A DNA stretch of 64,000 nucleotides, taken from positions 3,906,001-3,970,000 of the forward strand of contig NZ_CP110535.1 of NCBI RefSeq assembly GCF_026104355.1, in the 5' to 3' direction. Position numbers and translations under genes: made by a program. This document shows positions 7,889-15,967 of this stretch, piece after piece. The DNA is from Halomonas sp. BDJS001. GTDB lineage: Bacteria; Pseudomonadota; Gammaproteobacteria; Pseudomonadales; Halomonadaceae. The stretch's first letter is position 1, and every line of letters starts with the position of its first letter. Below the pieces are notes generated by a model that saw only the letters and a program-made list of their open reading frames with translations, had not been told where the DNA came from and did not search any database.

Positions 7889-9238
7889 TTACTTTTTCTG
7901 CATATTACCCAGCATGTCAAACTGCTGAGAGAGGTAGCTGCTCATTGAGTTCATCTGAGCGATCAAGCCATCCAATTGCCCAAACTGCTTGCGGTAACGC
8001 TCGGTGCTTCGCTCGATACTTGCCTCCATACGCAGCTTGCGCACATCCAGGCTATCAACCCGCTGTTCAGCGCTAGTCACCGAGCTCTGAATAATGCCAT
8101 CTTCAGCAGTGATGGCTTCAAGCGTTGCATTTAGCCGCCCTGCAAAGCCGCCCTCTTTGGAGTCACCTGCAAAAAAGGCAGTTAGACCTTCAGGGTTGTT
8201 GGCGACTGCATCGTCTAACTTATCTTCATCGACCTTAAGTCGTCCCTTCTCATCAATGGCAATACCCAGTTGAGAAAGGCGTGTAATATCGCCCGTTCCG
8301 AGGTTGTCTGTGATATCCCGGCGTAGGCGGTCTTCAATGGTGCGCACGGTGCGGTCACCCACCAGCTCGCCTGATGTTTCGCCTTCGCCGTTATAGGCGG
8401 TCATTCGGCCAACGGTGGACTTCATTTCGTTGTAGTTTTTAACGAAATCATTAATTGCTTCTTTCAGCGAAGCTTCATCGCGCTCAATCACCAGCGTTAC
8501 AGGGTTTCCAGAGACAGCTGTAAGGTCAAGCGTTACGCCTTGGATTGCCTCTTCAACGCGGTTGGTTTTACTGGTAATAGCAATGCCATTAACATTCAAC
8601 TCAGCGTTCTGACCTGAACGCTGGGTAGCTGCATCCATGGTCAGCGATGCCAAGCCTGAGAAGCCCTCCAGTGACGCATCTTGGCCTGTCTCTTTTGAAC
8701 TCAGCGCTAAACGGTATCCAGTGCCGTCATTAACGATAGAAGCAGTGACGCCAGACTCTTTATCCGCGTTGATTTGGTCACGAACATCCGCCAGCGTACT
8801 GCCTGCTGAAATAGTCACGTCGTAGCTTGTTTGGGTACCGCCAGCACCAAACTCAAGCGTCAGCGTCGTATCGGTTGCGGTTAGCTCTTGGTCTAACGCT
8901 ACACTGTTGGAAGCAGCGCTGCCAGAACGTGCCAATTGGGTAACGGTGACTTCATAACGCCCTGCGTTAGCGGTTTCGCCTGCGGTCGCCAGCACGCCGT
9001 CACCCGTCACGGTGCTTTTTTGCTGCTTAAACGTAGAAGCATCATTAAGCTTAGCGATGGAGGTTTGCACGCGATCCATTGCTGATTCAAGGCGCCCATA
9101 AGCTGAAATTTTGGTTTTCTGAGCACTTTGCTGCTGTAAAATGGGTACAAGCTTTTGCTTTTCGGCCGCTTTAAGCTGTTCTACCAAACCATTCAAATCC
9201 AGCCCAGAGCCCACACCAAGTGCAGTTATCGAAGCCAT
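7889..9238 (-). CDS. fliD: Flagellar filament cap protein FliD, paralogue 1
   Basis: Hook-associated protein 2, which caps the filament tip and assists flagellin folding as subunits emerge. At 449 aa it has the usual length. The N-terminal coiled coil with GVGSGLDLNGLVEQLKAAE is diagnostic, a beta-rich middle contains two FliD_C-type repeats around QNAELNVNGI and VTLDLT, and the C-terminal coiled coil includes ERYRKQFGQLDGLIAQMNSM. ATG 9238 has an AAGGAA ribosome-binding site. A sigma-28 promoter with the complete FliA consensus lies just upstream. A second, diverged fliD lies immediately upstream at 9413-10768. No clear terminator separates this gene from flagellin copy B's promoter. Confidence 0.95.
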   Translation of the reverse strand: MASITALGVGSGLDLNGLVEQLKAAEKQKLVPILQQQSAQKTKISAYGRLESAMDRVQTSIAKLNDASTFKQQKSTVTGDGVLATAGETANAGRYEVTVTQLARSGSAASNSVALDQELTATDTTLTLEFGAGGTQTSYDVTISAGSTLADVRDQINADKESGVTASIVNDGTGYRLALSSKETGQDASLEGFSGLASLTMDAATQRSGQNAELNVNGIAITSKTNRVEEAIQGVTLDLTAVSGNPVTLVIERDEASLKEAINDFVKNYNEMKSTVGRMTAYNGEGETSGELVGDRTVRTIEDRLRRDITDNLGTGDITRLSQLGIAIDEKGRLKVDEDKLDDAVANNPEGLTAFFAGDSKEGGFAGRLNATLEAITAEDGIIQSSVTSAEQRVDSLDVRKLRMEASIERSTERYRKQFGQLDGLIAQMNSMSSYLSQQFDMLGNMQKK

Positions 9239-9281
9239 GACTCAGTTCCTTATAAGTAGTAGATAAAGGTATCTAGATAAT

Positions 9282-9308
9282 TTATCGGCTGCGGAGGAAC
9301 AAACTTTA
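9282..9308 (-). promoter_or_regulatory. Full-consensus sigma-28 promoter of fliD paralogue 1
   Basis: Minus strand TAAAGTTT, 11 bases, GCCGATAA. This equals the enterobacterial FliA consensus at every position and at the preferred spacing. It lies 44 bases before the fliD ATG. Confidence 0.93.
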
Positions 9309-9346
9309 GAGGTAGCGCCTTTTTTAAGCTGTTTTTAAGGCATTGC

Positions 9347-9382
9347 AAAAAAATGCCCAGCACTTTGTGCTGAGCATTTTTT
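9347..9382 (-). terminator. Terminator between the two fliD genes
   Basis: A 10-bp stem (TGCTCAGCAC / GTGCTGGGCA on the minus strand, one G-T pair) with a 3-base loop, flanked by A and T runs. It lies about 30 bases past the upstream fliD stop, so the two fliD genes are separate units. The A run gives it potential to act in both directions. Confidence 0.88.
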
Positions 9383-9412
9383 GTAAGCCATTATTTTAGC
9401 AAGCTTATCTGC

Positions 9413-10768
9413 TTAATTTTGGTTTTGCTGGCCCAGCGTTGCAAACTGCTGAGTCAAATAGGCGCTGGTTTGGTTCATTTGCGCGACCATACCGTCCATT
9501 GCTTGAAACTGCGTGCGATAACGCTCAACGGTCTGCTCAATGCGGCTTTCAGTGGTCGCAAAACGGTCTTCCAACGAACTAACACGGCTTTCAGATGAGC
9601 TAACGGCACTTTCAAGCCGACCACCTGTACCGACAAGACCCTCAAGCGCTGAAGCTATTTGACCAGCCATACCACCTTCCTCGCTATCGCCTGCAAAAAA
9701 ATTGGCTAGCTGGTCTGGCTGAGTAGCAACAATGTTATCTAACTTATTTTCGTCAATCTTTAGCTTGCCATCTACTTGAAGTGAAATACCAATATCAGAT
9801 AACACGTTAAAGCCATCTCCACCGACAACTGCACTGATTGTTTGGCGAATCTCTCTTTCAACAGCCCGAGTGGTTGCATCGGCATTCAATCCTGCCGCCT
9901 GACCCGTCTCTGGGTCAAAGGCTGTCAAAGTCGTGATGGTCTCTTTGAGCGTGTTGAAATCATCAACAAAAGCGGTGACCTGCTCGCGAATAGCTTCATC
10001 ATCCTGCTCAACGGTTACAGTGCTCGTCGCGCCAGCCTCAGCAAGATTCAAGGTAACGCCTTGAATTGCACCTTCCACTTGATTGGTGGGGCTAACGATA
10101 TCGATTCCATTGACGTTAAACGCCGCATCCTGGCCTGCTTGAACTACCTGTGCGTCGGAGGTTGCGACGCCAGCGGCTAGAATGTCAGAAAAATTAGTGC
10201 TTTCAATACTCGCGTCTGCGCCGGTATCGGTGGCATTAACGGAAAGCCTATAACCTTCGCCATCATTGATAATGGAGGCATTTAAGCGGCCATCGCTCTG
10301 CTCATTAATGGCGTCACGCATATCTTCAAGAGAACTGCCGTCAGGGATAGTAATCGTGGTCAGGTTGCCATCAGCGATAGTAAAATCTAAAGACTGTTCG
10401 CCCGTCACTATACTTTCCACTGCTGTTTCTAGACGTTCCGTCACCAAGCTACTGGCGGTAGCTAACTGATTGACCTCGACTTCGTACTGGCCTGGCTGGG
10501 CCTCATTGCTGCTAACAGCACCAACGGCGCTGCCCTCGACATTGGTTGTCAAGCTCTCGAATGACGAACCATCGTTGAGGGCCTCAGCAGAACTTTGAAA
10601 CTGCTCAAGCGCACTTTTAAGCTGACCATAGGCAGATATCTGCGTTTGCTCAGACTTAATCTGCTGCGCAATGGGCTCAAGCTTCGCTTGTTCTGCCGTT
10701 TTTAATTGCTCCAGCAAGCCGTTCAGATCCAAGCCAGAACCGATGCCTAGTGATGTAATAGCAGCCAT
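9413..10768 (-). CDS. fliD: Flagellar filament cap protein FliD, paralogue 2
   Basis: Second hook-associated protein 2, 451 aa, with the same architecture as its neighbour. The N-terminus has GIGSGLDLNGLLEQLKTAEQ, the middle has AAFNVNGIDI and VTLNLAEAG, and the C-terminal helix has ERYRTQFQAMDGMVAQMNQTSAYLTQQF. The two proteins match well at both ends but diverge strongly in the central domains, as expected for surface-exposed cap parts. Start ATG 10768. The leader carries only a weaker sigma-28-like site. Two cap genes next to two identical flagellins is unusual; whether both caps are used is unknown. Confidence 0.94.
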   Translation of the reverse strand: MAAITSLGIGSGLDLNGLLEQLKTAEQAKLEPIAQQIKSEQTQISAYGQLKSALEQFQSSAEALNDGSSFESLTTNVEGSAVGAVSSNEAQPGQYEVEVNQLATASSLVTERLETAVESIVTGEQSLDFTIADGNLTTITIPDGSSLEDMRDAINEQSDGRLNASIINDGEGYRLSVNATDTGADASIESTNFSDILAAGVATSDAQVVQAGQDAAFNVNGIDIVSPTNQVEGAIQGVTLNLAEAGATSTVTVEQDDEAIREQVTAFVDDFNTLKETITTLTAFDPETGQAAGLNADATTRAVEREIRQTISAVVGGDGFNVLSDIGISLQVDGKLKIDENKLDNIVATQPDQLANFFAGDSEEGGMAGQIASALEGLVGTGGRLESAVSSSESRVSSLEDRFATTESRIEQTVERYRTQFQAMDGMVAQMNQTSAYLTQQFATLGQQNQN

Positions 10769-10873
10769 AAACCAAAGCCTTTTTTTGAATACATGTAGCT
10801 ACGCTTGCTGCCTTCAGTAAGCGCATATCTGCGCAGCCCTGCGTAACACTGTTTTTAATACACTTACCTTAAA

Positions 10874-10900
10874 ACCTCGGCAAGGTGAAGAATAACTTAA
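10874..10900 (-). promoter_or_regulatory. Candidate sigma-28 promoter of fliD paralogue 2
   Basis: Minus strand TTAAGTTA, 11 bases, GCCGAGGT, matching 11 of 16 FliA consensus positions at correct spacing. It lies about 105 bases upstream of the start. The remainder of 10769-10999 contains no gene that can be supported. Confidence 0.45.
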
Positions 10901-10999
10901 ATATTCTCCTCTTTTTTTCGTATTAACACGTAATCCCAAGTAACTTCTAGTAATGCATACACGAATTAATCAGTAAAAACGCGATGATAGATACCTCTC

Positions 11000-12325
11000 T
11001 TAATTGCTCTTTCTCCCCACCCCTATGTACCGCAAACCTGCTTCTTCAACAGCGCTGGGCGTGTACAAATTACGCCCATCGATGACGATTTTTTCAGCCA
11101 ACTGGTCGGCTAGCCAATCAAAATCGACACTTCGAAACTCTTTCCACTCAGTGCAGATCACCAGCGCATCTGCGCCTTTGACTGCCTGGATACGGTCGCC
11201 GGCCAGCATTAGGTCATCCCGTTCGCCATAGATGCGCCGACACTCCGCTATTGCCTCAGGGTCAAACGCCTGCACCTTGGCACCTGCTTGCCAGAGCGCT
11301 TCCATTAACGTGCGGCTTGGGGCTTCACGCATATCATCCGTGTTGGGTTTAAAGGCCAAGCCCCACACAGCGATGGTCTTACCACTTAGATTGCCTAAGT
11401 TATCTTGCAATTTTGTGAACAGCGTTTGTTTTTGGCGTAAATTCACTGACTCGACGGCGCTGAGCAGTTCCGGCGTATAGCCTAGCTGACGCGCAGCACG
11501 CTCTAGCGCCTGGACATCTTTGGGAAAACAGGAACCACCGTAACCACAGCCTGGATAGATAAAGTGGTAACCAATACGGGGGTCGCTGCCAATACCACGC
11601 CGTACGTCCTCCACATCCACTTCAAGCCTTTCGGCAAGGTTGGCGATCTCGTTCATAAAGCTGATTTTGGTGGCGAGCATGGCGTTGGCGGCGTATTTGG
11701 TGAGTTCGGCGGCCCGCACGCTCATAAACATCAGTTTTTCGTGGTTGCGATTGTAGGGGGCGTAGCACTCTTGCATACGTGATTTCACGCGTTCGCTTTC
11801 GGTGCCGACGATAATCCGCGCGCCGCGGGTAAAGTCCTCGATCGCGGCACCTTCTTTCATAAACTCTGGGTTCGAACAGACGTCAAACGCGAGTGATTCG
11901 CCGCGCTGTTGAAGTGCATCATTGATAACGGCTTGGACTTTCTCGGCGGTTCCCACGGGCACGGTAGATTTATCAATCACCAGCTTATAACTATCCATAT
12001 GCTGGCCGATCGTGCGCGCCACCTCTAGCACATAGCGAAGATCGGCACTGCCATCTTCATCGGGCGGCGTTCCCACCGCGATAAATAGCAGTTCACCACT
12101 GGCTACCGCTTGAGCAGCATCGGTGGTAAAGCGTAAACGGCCCGCCGCTATGTTGTGGGCAACGATGGTACTTAGCCCTGGCTCAAAAATCGGTACGTCG
12201 CCGCCATTAAGCTGTTCAATCCGCTCAGCGTTAACATCCATACAGGTGACTTGATGGCCAACATCGGCTAAGCAAGCGCCTGCCACAAGACCGACATAAC
12301 CGGTTCCGAATACACTGATATGCAT
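11000..12325 (-). CDS. ugd: UDP-glucose 6-dehydrogenase
   Basis: Oxidises UDP-glucose to UDP-glucuronate with two NAD+, supplying precursor for capsule, exopolysaccharide or lipid A modification. It has 441 aa, typical of the family. The NAD-binding GTGYVG is at 7-12, AVGTPPDEDG at 84-93, the catalytic lysine is near 220, and the active-site cysteine is C266 in GCGYGGSCFPKD. A C-terminal UDP-binding domain includes WGLAFKPNTDDMREAPS. Start ATG 12325. It is the last gene before the flagellar block, and gives no direct sign of being co-transcribed with it. UDP-ManNAc dehydrogenase is less likely because the motifs fit UDP-Glc DH. Confidence 0.95.
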   Translation of the reverse strand: MHISVFGTGYVGLVAGACLADVGHQVTCMDVNAERIEQLNGGDVPIFEPGLSTIVAHNIAAGRLRFTTDAAQAVASGELLFIAVGTPPDEDGSADLRYVLEVARTIGQHMDSYKLVIDKSTVPVGTAEKVQAVINDALQQRGESLAFDVCSNPEFMKEGAAIEDFTRGARIIVGTESERVKSRMQECYAPYNRNHEKLMFMSVRAAELTKYAANAMLATKISFMNEIANLAERLEVDVEDVRRGIGSDPRIGYHFIYPGCGYGGSCFPKDVQALERAARQLGYTPELLSAVESVNLRQKQTLFTKLQDNLGNLSGKTIAVWGLAFKPNTDDMREAPSRTLMEALWQAGAKVQAFDPEAIAECRRIYGERDDLMLAGDRIQAVKGADALVICTEWKEFRSVDFDWLADQLAEKIVIDGRNLYTPSAVEEAGLRYIGVGRKSN

Positions 12326-12422
12326 GACTTATTAACTCGCTAAAATACGTGATAGCGAGCGTAGCACATTGACCTACCGTTGATGAGCTCAATAGTGGGA
12401 GATCCGCTCCACCTTATAGACC

Positions 12423-12451
12423 TTGGTCTAACATCGACTTTGGTTTATAAT
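12423..12451 (+). promoter_or_regulatory. Sigma-70-type promoter of the 113-aa gene
   Basis: TTGGTC (12423-12428), a 17-base spacer and TATAAT (12446-12451). It lies 46 bases before the ATG at 12498 and is divergent from ugd. Confidence 0.7.
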
Positions 12452-12497
12452 GCGCTGCAACAAGCCCGATTTGGTGCTGACCGTTGGAGAACATACG

Positions 12498-12839
12498 ATG
12501 ACTCCCGAGCCTACGAAAGAACACTCTGCCCCCTCGTCAAGTGGGCTGTCGACTACTGCGAACGTTCAGCGTAGCCTTCGTCAATGCTTATCGATCGCCG
12601 CTGAGCTGCTCTACGATAACGGCCATGTCCTGGAAACCATTACCTTACCCCAGCGCGGTTTAGCCCACCGTGAACTGCTCACACTATGTGCCGCAACCCC
12701 CACATGGGCAACCTGCCAGCAAGTGATGGAAGCCAGTGAAGCCGCCACCTTCAATGAGTATGGCCGCTTTGTACTGACTCGCCTTGGCCGTGAAATAATG
12801 TTTGATATGTTTGGCCAAGGGGCTGCTGATTGCGCTTAA
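12498..12839 (+). CDS. Conserved-looking hypothetical protein, 113 aa
   Basis: No family recognised. The start at ATG 12498 (MTPEPTKEHS) is supported by a GGAG ribosome-binding site and a good sigma-70 promoter; an in-frame ATG 16 codons earlier overlaps the -10 box and is rejected. The first 25 residues are polar and Ser/Thr-rich, probably disordered. The rest looks helical, with QRSLRQCLSIAAELLYDNGH, a LCAATPTWATCQQVMEAS helix and a C-terminal RFVLTRLGREIMFDMFGQG. There are no membrane segments. It stands alone between its promoter and a strong terminator, so it is a monocistronic cytoplasmic protein of unknown role. Confidence 0.7.
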   Translation: MTPEPTKEHSAPSSSGLSTTANVQRSLRQCLSIAAELLYDNGHVLETITLPQRGLAHRELLTLCAATPTWATCQQVMEASEAATFNEYGRFVLTRLGREIMFDMFGQGAADCA

Positions 12840-12899
12840 CGCAAGCTGTTGCCAAGCATTGCTGAACTCAGCAGCTTATAAAAGCTGCTCATAATAAAA

Positions 12900-12931
12900 C
12901 CGCCCGCAAGCAAACGCTTCGGGCGGTTTTT
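12900..12931 (+). terminator. Rho-independent terminator after the 113-aa gene
   Basis: CCGCCCG and CGGGCGG arms extended by AAGC/GCTT, followed by TTTTT. On the other strand it is followed by TTTTATTA, so it may also stop the small minus-strand gene at 12965-13039. Another inverted repeat, AGCAGCTT/AAGCTGCT (12870-12889), lacks a T run. Confidence 0.85.
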
Positions 12932-12964
12932 GTTGGCATGCTGTATGAAACCAGTGCCTAGATG

Positions 12965-13039
12965 TTAGCGCAGGCCAAGCATCGAAAGAATGAACAGCAC
13001 AACCACGATAAGACCAATAATGTAAATAATATTACGCAT
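12965..13039 (-). CDS. Single-pass membrane micropeptide, 24 aa
   Basis: An open frame encodes 24 residues: Met-Arg-Asn, a hydrophobic stretch IIYIIGLIVVVLFILSML (about residues 4-21) and Gly-Leu-Arg. This is one transmembrane helix with positive charge at both ends. The ATG at 13039 is preceded by AGGAGCG at ideal distance, and a bidirectional terminator follows the stop. Similar very short membrane peptides are known in many bacteria as stress or envelope proteins, but I do not recognise this one. The ribosome-binding site, exact hydrophobic length and isolated position support a real gene. Confidence 0.65.
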   Translation of the reverse strand: MRNIIYIIGLIVVVLFILSMLGLR

Positions 13040-13238
13040 AGGGCGCTCCTTGCTTGTTGCGTTTTAGGGAAATCAAAGGCTTGCTTGCCCATGAATCAAC
13101 ACCCCTAGCCTAGCAGGCTTTTTCAGGTTTTGCGTAATATCGCTGCATTTCTCTGTTAGAACATGGCTGTGCATGTACTGCGGAACCTCTGCTACTTCTA
13201 AACCTCGAACCTTTGCCACTCATACCGAAGGTGTTGCG

Positions 13239-14261
13239 ATGCGCGCTACTGCTTTGCTTGTTTCGTTTGCCGTTATTTCGTTGTTACCCACCACCTATGC
13301 CACAGCGAATGAACCTTCTGCAGACGCTCTCCAGGCGCTAGATCGCCAAACCCGCCAACTAGACCGCGTACATAGTGTGGTAGTGGCCTACGATGGTGAG
13401 ATTATTCATGAGTTGCACCAGGGTGGGCCGGGGGTGGCCTCGCCTGCCAACATTAAGTCGCTGTCCAAAACCGTGCTGGCTGCCATTACCGGGGCAGCGA
13501 TTGAAGCGGGCATCGTTGAATCCGCTGAACAACCTATGGTGGCGCTACTTGGCGATCATCTGCCGAGCGGCACCGACCCGCGTGTTAATGAAATCACCGT
13601 TGCGCACCTACTCGCCCAGCAGGCAGGGCTAGAACGAACGTCAGGCGGCAATTACAGCGCCTGGGTCGCCAGCGCTAACTGGGTGAATGATGCCATTACC
13701 CGCCCTTTTGTGGATGCCCCCGGTGGGCGGATGCTCTACTCCACCGGCACAAGCCACTTGCTTTCCGCTGCGCTCACCCACGCCAGCGGCGAGTCGACCC
13801 ATGCCCTTGCCCAGCGCCTATTGGGAGATCCGCTTAATATCACCATTCGCCCCTGGCTACGCGACCCGCAAGGGATCTACTTTGGCGGCAATGATATGCA
13901 GCTCTCGCCGCGAGCACTGATAGAGGTGGGCGAGCTGTATCGGAATGATGGCATCGTCTTTAATGAGGCAGGAGACGAACAGCGCATTCTGCCAGAGGGC
14001 TGGGTAGAAGAATCATGGCAGCCGCGCGGCACATCACGCTGGACTGGCGACGGATACGGCTATGGTTGGTTTATTACCCAGTTGGCGGGCGAAGATGTGT
14101 ACTACGGGCGCGGATATGGCGGCCAGGCGCTGTTCGTTATTCCCGAGCGTGAAATGACCGTGGTAATCACTTCAGACCCGAACCCTCCCTCGCCCGGCGG
14201 GCAGTTCCAGCAGCAGTTAAATAGGCTGGTAGAAGGTTTGCTAATAGAAAGTAGTCAGTAG
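13239..14261 (+). CDS. Exported serine hydrolase, beta-lactamase/penicillin-binding fold (COG1680 type)
   Basis: A 340-aa protein with an N-terminal signal peptide (about residues 1-24, hydrophobic LLVSFAVISLL, cleavage near ATA-NE). The catalytic serine and lysine are S74 and K77 in SLSK, and the second motif Tyr is probably Y167 in LYSTGTSH (YxT/YxN type). A late GYGWFI and GRGYGGQ resemble the third motif region of class C-like esterases and D-aminopeptidases. ATG 13239 is chosen over an upstream in-frame ATG because GAAGGTG precedes it and the signal peptide starts there. The substrate cannot be told from sequence; a beta-lactam role is not implied. It faces yqhA convergently. Confidence 0.85.
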   Translation: MRATALLVSFAVISLLPTTYATANEPSADALQALDRQTRQLDRVHSVVVAYDGEIIHELHQGGPGVASPANIKSLSKTVLAAITGAAIEAGIVESAEQPMVALLGDHLPSGTDPRVNEITVAHLLAQQAGLERTSGGNYSAWVASANWVNDAITRPFVDAPGGRMLYSTGTSHLLSAALTHASGESTHALAQRLLGDPLNITIRPWLRDPQGIYFGGNDMQLSPRALIEVGELYRNDGIVFNEAGDEQRILPEGWVEESWQPRGTSRWTGDGYGYGWFITQLAGEDVYYGRGYGGQALFVIPEREMTVVITSDPNPPSPGGQFQQQLNRLVEGLLIESSQ

Positions 14262-14289
14262 CACGGGCAGTTCGCAACTGTGCTAACGC

Positions 14290-14850
14290 TTATTCACCTT
14301 TATGGCCCAGGCTCATCAAATAGAGCGCGGCTGCCAGCGCCAGGACAGAAAGCGCTAAATAGATGGCTTCCAGGGGCGTGGCAAAGCGAATGTCGACCAC
14401 GGCGCGGAAAAACTCAATAATCACTGCCAGAATCACCACCCGGGCGATTTTATCTTTCAACTGGTCTAGCGAGGCGACATTAAAGGGGTGACGCAAATTG
14501 CTCTCTTCGGCTTGATCGATGCGGGAAACGAATAAGCGGTAAACCCCCAAGCCGAAAATTAGCAGTACGATGGCGATCAGGTAGATATCCACCGCAATAA
14601 TGATATCGGGCACTAGGCTGTCGTGGATGTCCTGGGTGCCCCCTAATAGGTAGTAACTCATTACGTCGGCGACCACCTTGAAAATATCGACAGTGCCAAC
14701 GATAAACAGCATTAACGATCCCAATAGGCTGGGCACGACCGCGAGCATCACCAAAAAGCGTGAGTTCCATAGCGCCGTTTCAATGCGGCGCTCCCAATCA
14801 TTCTGGCTCTCTGGGGGCTTTGGCGGCGGCGTTGAAATCGGGTTGGACAC
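14290..14850 (-). CDS. yqhA: YqhA-family inner membrane protein (UPF0114)
   Basis: A 186-aa membrane protein of unknown function. After a proline-rich cytoplasmic start it has RIETALWNSRFLVMLAVVPSL, the typical opening of the UPF0114/YqhA family, then about four transmembrane helices (near 35-55, 85-110, 130-150, 158-178). A charged loop, VSRIDQAEESNLRHP, lies between helices 2 and 3. It follows exoD by 30 bases on the same strand, so exoD and yqhA may be one transcript. Family assignment rests on pattern recognition; no activity is known. Confidence 0.8.
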   Translation of the reverse strand: MSNPISTPPPKPPESQNDWERRIETALWNSRFLVMLAVVPSLLGSLMLFIVGTVDIFKVVADVMSYYLLGGTQDIHDSLVPDIIIAVDIYLIAIVLLIFGLGVYRLFVSRIDQAEESNLRHPFNVASLDQLKDKIARVVILAVIIEFFRAVVDIRFATPLEAIYLALSVLALAAALYLMSLGHKGE

Positions 14851-14880
14851 AGCGATACTCCTTTTTTATATCAGGTTTTG

Positions 14881-15474
14881 TTATATCAGGTTCATCGTGA
14901 TGAAGGCGCAGGTGGCGCCGAATAGCGCAAACCCCAGTAACAGCGCAATGCCATCGCGGGCAACCAAACCTAGCCCCAGTAGCGTCAGCGCCAGCCCAGC
15001 ACCGTTGGCCGAAAAGGGAATAAACTCCATCGGCGGCATTGCCAGCGCGATCAATAAACAAATCGCGGCAGTCACTCGAATGCCGATATAGCCCGTCAGC
15101 CAAGGTAACCGCACCCGCAATAGTCCATCAATCCAGCGGGCAGGCTTTTTCATCAGCTGGATGCCTTTATTAAACTTTCGACGGGAAAGAGAGCGTTTTA
15201 GCAACCAGCGAGGCAGCCAAAACGCCTCACTTCCCGCTAGCAACTGCACGGAAACCAGCAGAACCAATGCGGCCATTAAGGTCGGCATACCGGGTATATC
15301 GCCAATGATCGGGGTGAGCGTGATTAGCCCGGCAACTAACAGCAGCGGCCCAAACGAGCGCCGCCCAACGGCGTGAACAACATCGTCAACGCTGACCCGC
15401 GAAGCATCCTGCTCCATACGCTCAATCGAGCTAATTAGATCCATTAAATTCGAGTCTTCGTTGCGGTTATGCAT
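14881..15474 (-). CDS. exoD: ExoD-family exopolysaccharide-associated membrane protein
   Basis: A 197-aa integral membrane protein of the ExoD family, linked in rhizobia to exopolysaccharide production and alkali tolerance, with no known biochemical activity. Visible features are the family motif GRRSFGPLLLVAGLITLTPIIGDIPG and PTLMAALVLLVSVQLL. Two more hydrophobic segments near 120-140 and 160-195 follow. Start ATG 15474 lies inside the last codons of terB (8-bp overlap), indicating translational coupling. The order terB-exoD-yqhA suggests an envelope-stress group, which is inferred only from adjacency. Confidence 0.85.
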   Translation of the reverse strand: MHNRNEDSNLMDLISSIERMEQDASRVSVDDVVHAVGRRSFGPLLLVAGLITLTPIIGDIPGMPTLMAALVLLVSVQLLAGSEAFWLPRWLLKRSLSRRKFNKGIQLMKKPARWIDGLLRVRLPWLTGYIGIRVTAAICLLIALAMPPMEFIPFSANGAGLALTLLGLGLVARDGIALLLGFALFGATCAFITMNLI

Positions 15475-15931
15475 CGTGGTTATTGCGCTCCTCTACGTGC
15501 AGTTTGGTACGGATAAAATCGCTGTGGCTAACGTAAAGCAAGTCCGCCAAGCGACGAATTCGATGCTCCTCTAGGGGGTCGACATTGCCATCGGCCCAGG
15601 CCAGCTGCCACATTTGCGCGACCAGCTCACAGCGCTGGTCGTAGTTATAGTGCTCTTTGATCAGGCTCACGAACTGGTAGTGATCGACGGCTTCATCCAC
15701 TTCCGCTTGAGCAAGTGACATTAGCTCTTCCACATCGCTTTCGCTTAACCGATAGCGCTCAGTAAGCATAGTACGCAGGGCAGCAAGCTCTTCTTCGCTG
15801 GTATCGTAGTCGGCGCGGATGATTTCACATAGCAGTGCGGCGGTAGCGAGCTCCAGGGTCAGCGCTTGGTTTTCACGCTGTTCAGGCTGCGCCAGCGTGC
15901 GCTGGAAGAAATCAGTAATGGCATTCAGCAT
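15467..15931 (-). CDS. TerB-family (tellurite resistance-like) protein
   Basis: A 154-aa all-helical cytoplasmic protein of the TerB/DjlA-N superfamily. The acidic metal-binding pattern repeats twice: CEIIRADYDTSEEELAAL early and LAWADGNVDPLEEHRIRRLA late. Despite the name, such lone TerB proteins rarely confer tellurite resistance; they are thought to sense metal or membrane stress. It overlaps exoD by 8 bp and follows yejK by 36 bases on the same strand. No ter operon partners (TerC, TerD, TerZ) are present. Confidence 0.85.
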   Translation of the reverse strand: MLNAITDFFQRTLAQPEQRENQALTLELATAALLCEIIRADYDTSEEELAALRTMLTERYRLSESDVEELMSLAQAEVDEAVDHYQFVSLIKEHYNYDQRCELVAQMWQLAWADGNVDPLEEHRIRRLADLLYVSHSDFIRTKLHVEERNNHDA

Positions 15932-15967
15932 AGGGGGCTCCTAGGTAGCTACAGCGTCGTCCTTACC

